A DNA stretch of 6,657 bases from positions 1-6,657 of the forward strand of contig NZ_CAMKXG010000197.1 in assembly GCF_946477055.1 (NCBI RefSeq), written 5' to 3'. Position 1 is the stretch's first letter; each line of letters starts with the position of its first letter. Positions 4,823-6,657 of the stretch are shown here, in pieces. The notes below the pieces were generated by a model. It had not been told where the DNA came from. It made no database searches and saw only the letters and a program-made list of their open reading frames with translations. Both the position numbers and the translations under genes were made by a program. Source of the stretch: Lonsdalea britannica (lineage in GTDB: Bacteria > Pseudomonadota > Gammaproteobacteria > Enterobacterales > Enterobacteriaceae).

Positions 4823-6657
4823 TCCTTCACAGCCTGAACAAACCGCGCTGCAAGCGCAATTCCGCCAGCCGCTGCCCGGTGCGGTGGGGGATAGCCGCGT
4901 TCATGAGAGCGCGGAGCAACATGTCAGCGGCGAGGCGCGCTATATCGACGATCGCCCTGAACCGGAAGGCGTCCTGCATCTTTGCCCGCGTTTGAGCGAT
5001 CACGCCCACGCGCGTATTCGGTCGCTGGACGTCGAACCCTGCTATCGCATTCCGGGCGTGGCGGCGGTCGTCACCCGGCAACACATCCCGGGGAACCCGG
5101 ATATCGGCGCTTTAGCGCCGGGCGACCTGCTGCTGGCGGATGGCGAAGTGAACTATGCCGGACAGGTGGTGCTGGTGGTCGCGGCGGAAACCCGCGAAGC
5201 CGCCAGACGGGCCGCGCAGGCGGCGGTGATCGACTACGAGGTGCTCACGCCGATACTGGACGTGAAAGACGCCCTGGAAAAACAGTGCTATGTCGAGCGT
5301 CCCTTTGAACATCGACGCGGCGATGTCGATGCGGCGTTGGCCCGCGCGGCCCACCGCCTGACGGGCGAGTTCCACGTTGGCGGGCAGGAGCACTTTTATC
5401 TGGAAACGCAGTCTGCGTTGGTATGTCCGGGCGAAAATCAGACGGTCACGGTTTACGCGTCCAGCCAAAACCCGACCGAAGTGCAAAAGCTGGTCGCCTC
5501 GGTGCTCGGCGTTCGCCAAAGCGAAGTCACGGTGGAAATGCGCCGTATGGGCGGCGCTTTCGGCGGCAAGGAGTCTCAAGGAGCGGCCGTCGCCTGTTTA
5601 TGCGCAATTGCTGCGCGTGTGACGGGACGACCGGTAAAAATGTGTCTGTCGCGGCGCGACGATATGCGTATCACCGGCAAACGCCACGGTTTTTTCGTGC
5701 GCTATGAGGTGGGCATTGATGACCATGGCGTGTTTAGCGGCGTGAAGATCGATCTGGCGGCAAACTGCGGCCATTCGTTGGACCTCTCGGGATCGATTGT
5801 CGATCGCGCCATGTTCCACGCGGATAACGCCTATTATCTGGGCGATGCGCTCATTACCGGATACCGCTGCCGCACGCACACGGTTTCCAACACGGCCTTT
5901 CGCGGCTTCGGCGGCCCGCAGGGGATGGCGGCGATTGAACAGGTCATCGAACATATCGCACGTACCCTGCATTTGGATCCGCTAGAGGTCCGCAAGCGTA
6001 ACTATTACGGGGTAGCAGATCGCAATATGACCCACTACTACCAGCCGGTCAGACAAAATCTGCTGAATGAGATTACCGAGCGGCTGGAGCAAAGCGCCGC
6101 GTACAGTCAGCGCCGCGCGGAGATTGAGGATTTTAACGCCCGTCACGCAACGCGGCGGCGTGGATTGGCGCTGATGCCGATCAAGTTCGGCATTTCGTTT
6201 ACCGCCACGTTTCTCAATCAGGCCGGCGCGCTGTTGCTGGTCTACACCGATGGCAGCGTGCAATTGAATCACGGCGGCACGGAGATGGGGCAAGGGCTGA
6301 ATACTAAGGTGGCGCAGATTGTGGCGCAGGTGCTGCAAATCGATATCGCGTCGATTCAGGTCACCGCTACGCATACAGGGAAAGTGCCGAATACCTCGCC
6401 GACCGCGGCATCCAGCGGCGCGGACTTAAATGGTAAAGCAGCCCAGCAGGCGGCGGAAATCATTAAGCAGCGTCTCGTCAAACTGCTGTGCCGCCTGTAT
6501 GACTGTGAACCGGCGGACGTCGCGTTTCACAATGGCGTCATACGCGCAGGCAACCAGCATCTGACGTTTGCGCAGGTCGCGCATCTGGCGTGGCTCAATC
6601 AGGTGTCGCTGTCGGCCACGGGCTACTATCGGGTGCCGGGCATTCCTGTCTCTTATA
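4812..6657 (+). CDS. xdhB: Xanthine dehydrogenase molybdopterin-binding large subunit, 3' partial
   Basis: An open frame from the ATG at 4812 to the window end gives 615 residues; family members have about 780, so roughly 165 are missing. It begins 11 bp before the end of xdhA. The first part (about 20-155) is the aldehyde oxidase/xanthine dehydrogenase a/b hammerhead domain; the Mo-cofactor domain follows. By alignment from memory to bovine xanthine oxidase, Q219 matches Q767, E254 (GGAFGGKE) matches E802, R332 (DRAMFH) matches R880, F366 (FRGFGG) matches F914, and F463-T464 (GISFT) matches F1009-T1010. These bind and orient purines; aldehyde oxidases lack the Glu and Arg. HGGTEMGQG (487-495) is a cofactor-binding loop. 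The catalytic base glutamate (bovine E1261) would lie beyond the window. The product should oxidise hypoxanthine and xanthine to urate with XdhA in the cytoplasm. No frameshift is visible. A downstream xdhC maturation gene would be usual but cannot be seen. Confidence 0.95.
   Translation, partial: MSHNPSQPEQTALQAQFRQPLPGAVGDSRVHESAEQHVSGEARYIDDRPEPEGVLHLCPRLSDHAHARIRSLDVEPCYRIPGVAAVVTRQHIPGNPDIGALAPGDLLLADGEVNYAGQVVLVVAAETREAARRAAQAAVIDYEVLTPILDVKDALEKQCYVERPFEHRRGDVDAALARAAHRLTGEFHVGGQEHFYLETQSALVCPGENQTVTVYASSQNPTEVQKLVASVLGVRQSEVTVEMRRMGGAFGGKESQGAAVACLCAIAARVTGRPVKMCLSRRDDMRITGKRHGFFVRYEVGIDDHGVFSGVKIDLAANCGHSLDLSGSIVDRAMFHADNAYYLGDALITGYRCRTHTVSNTAFRGFGGPQGMAAIEQVIEHIARTLHLDPLEVRKRNYYGVADRNMTHYYQPVRQNLLNEITERLEQSAAYSQRRAEIEDFNARHATRRRGLALMPIKFGISFTATFLNQAGALLLVYTDGSVQLNHGGTEMGQGLNTKVAQIVAQVLQIDIASIQVTATHTGKVPNTSPTAASSGADLNGKAAQQAAEIIKQRLVKLLCRLYDCEPADVAFHNGVIRAGNQHLTFAQVAHLAWLNQVSLSATGYYRVPGIPVSY

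Noticed and set aside
4642..4995. 117-residue + strand open frame bridging xdhA and xdhB
   Set aside because: Out-of-frame shadow across the overlap; both real genes read through with family motifs in their own frames.
5112..5579. 155-residue open frame on the - strand inside xdhB
   Set aside because: It sits opposite conserved xanthine dehydrogenase sequence, including the GGAFGGKE motif, and has no recognisable domain.

Overview
The window looks like chromosomal DNA from a gammaproteobacterium, most likely an enteric one (Enterobacterales). The basis is close resemblance, from memory, of the first two genes to Escherichia coli YgfK and SsnA, plus GC-rich coding DNA with an AT-rich intergenic region. 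Genus cannot be settled by eye. All recognisable genes are on the + strand and concern purine or molybdenum-hydroxylase metabolism.

Layout: (1) 1-1407, the C-terminal 468 residues of a YgfK-type FAD/NAD(P)H and Fe-S oxidoreductase, cut by the left edge. (2) 1411-2742, a complete ssnA amidohydrolase, 3 bp downstream with its ribosome binding site inside the end of ygfK. (3) 2784-2813, a strong intrinsic terminator closing that operon. (4) About 570 bp of AT-rich DNA with no convincing gene, several short inverted repeats and, close to the next gene, a candidate PurR-type operator and a 10-bp inverted repeat that pairs with the xdhA start codon. (5) 3380-4822, xdhA, a fused [2Fe-2S]/FAD small subunit of xanthine dehydrogenase. 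(6) 4812-6657, xdhB, the molybdopterin large subunit, overlapping xdhA by 11 bp and cut by the right edge after 615 residues.

How the genes fit together: XdhA and XdhB should form the two-polypeptide xanthine dehydrogenase of the Rhodobacter/Pseudomonas layout, oxidising hypoxanthine and xanthine to urate. The purine-binding residues of the visible active site are retained. YgfK and SsnA are members of the enteric yge/ygf cluster linked to selenium-dependent molybdenum hydroxylases and to oxygen-independent purine or urate breakdown. In E. coli, ssnA is followed by ygfM and xdhD; here it is followed by a terminator and then a conventional xdhAB pair with its own control region. The most interesting part is the last 115 bp before xdhA, where a PurR-like box, a weak promoter and a start-codon-sequestering structure lie in a consistent order.
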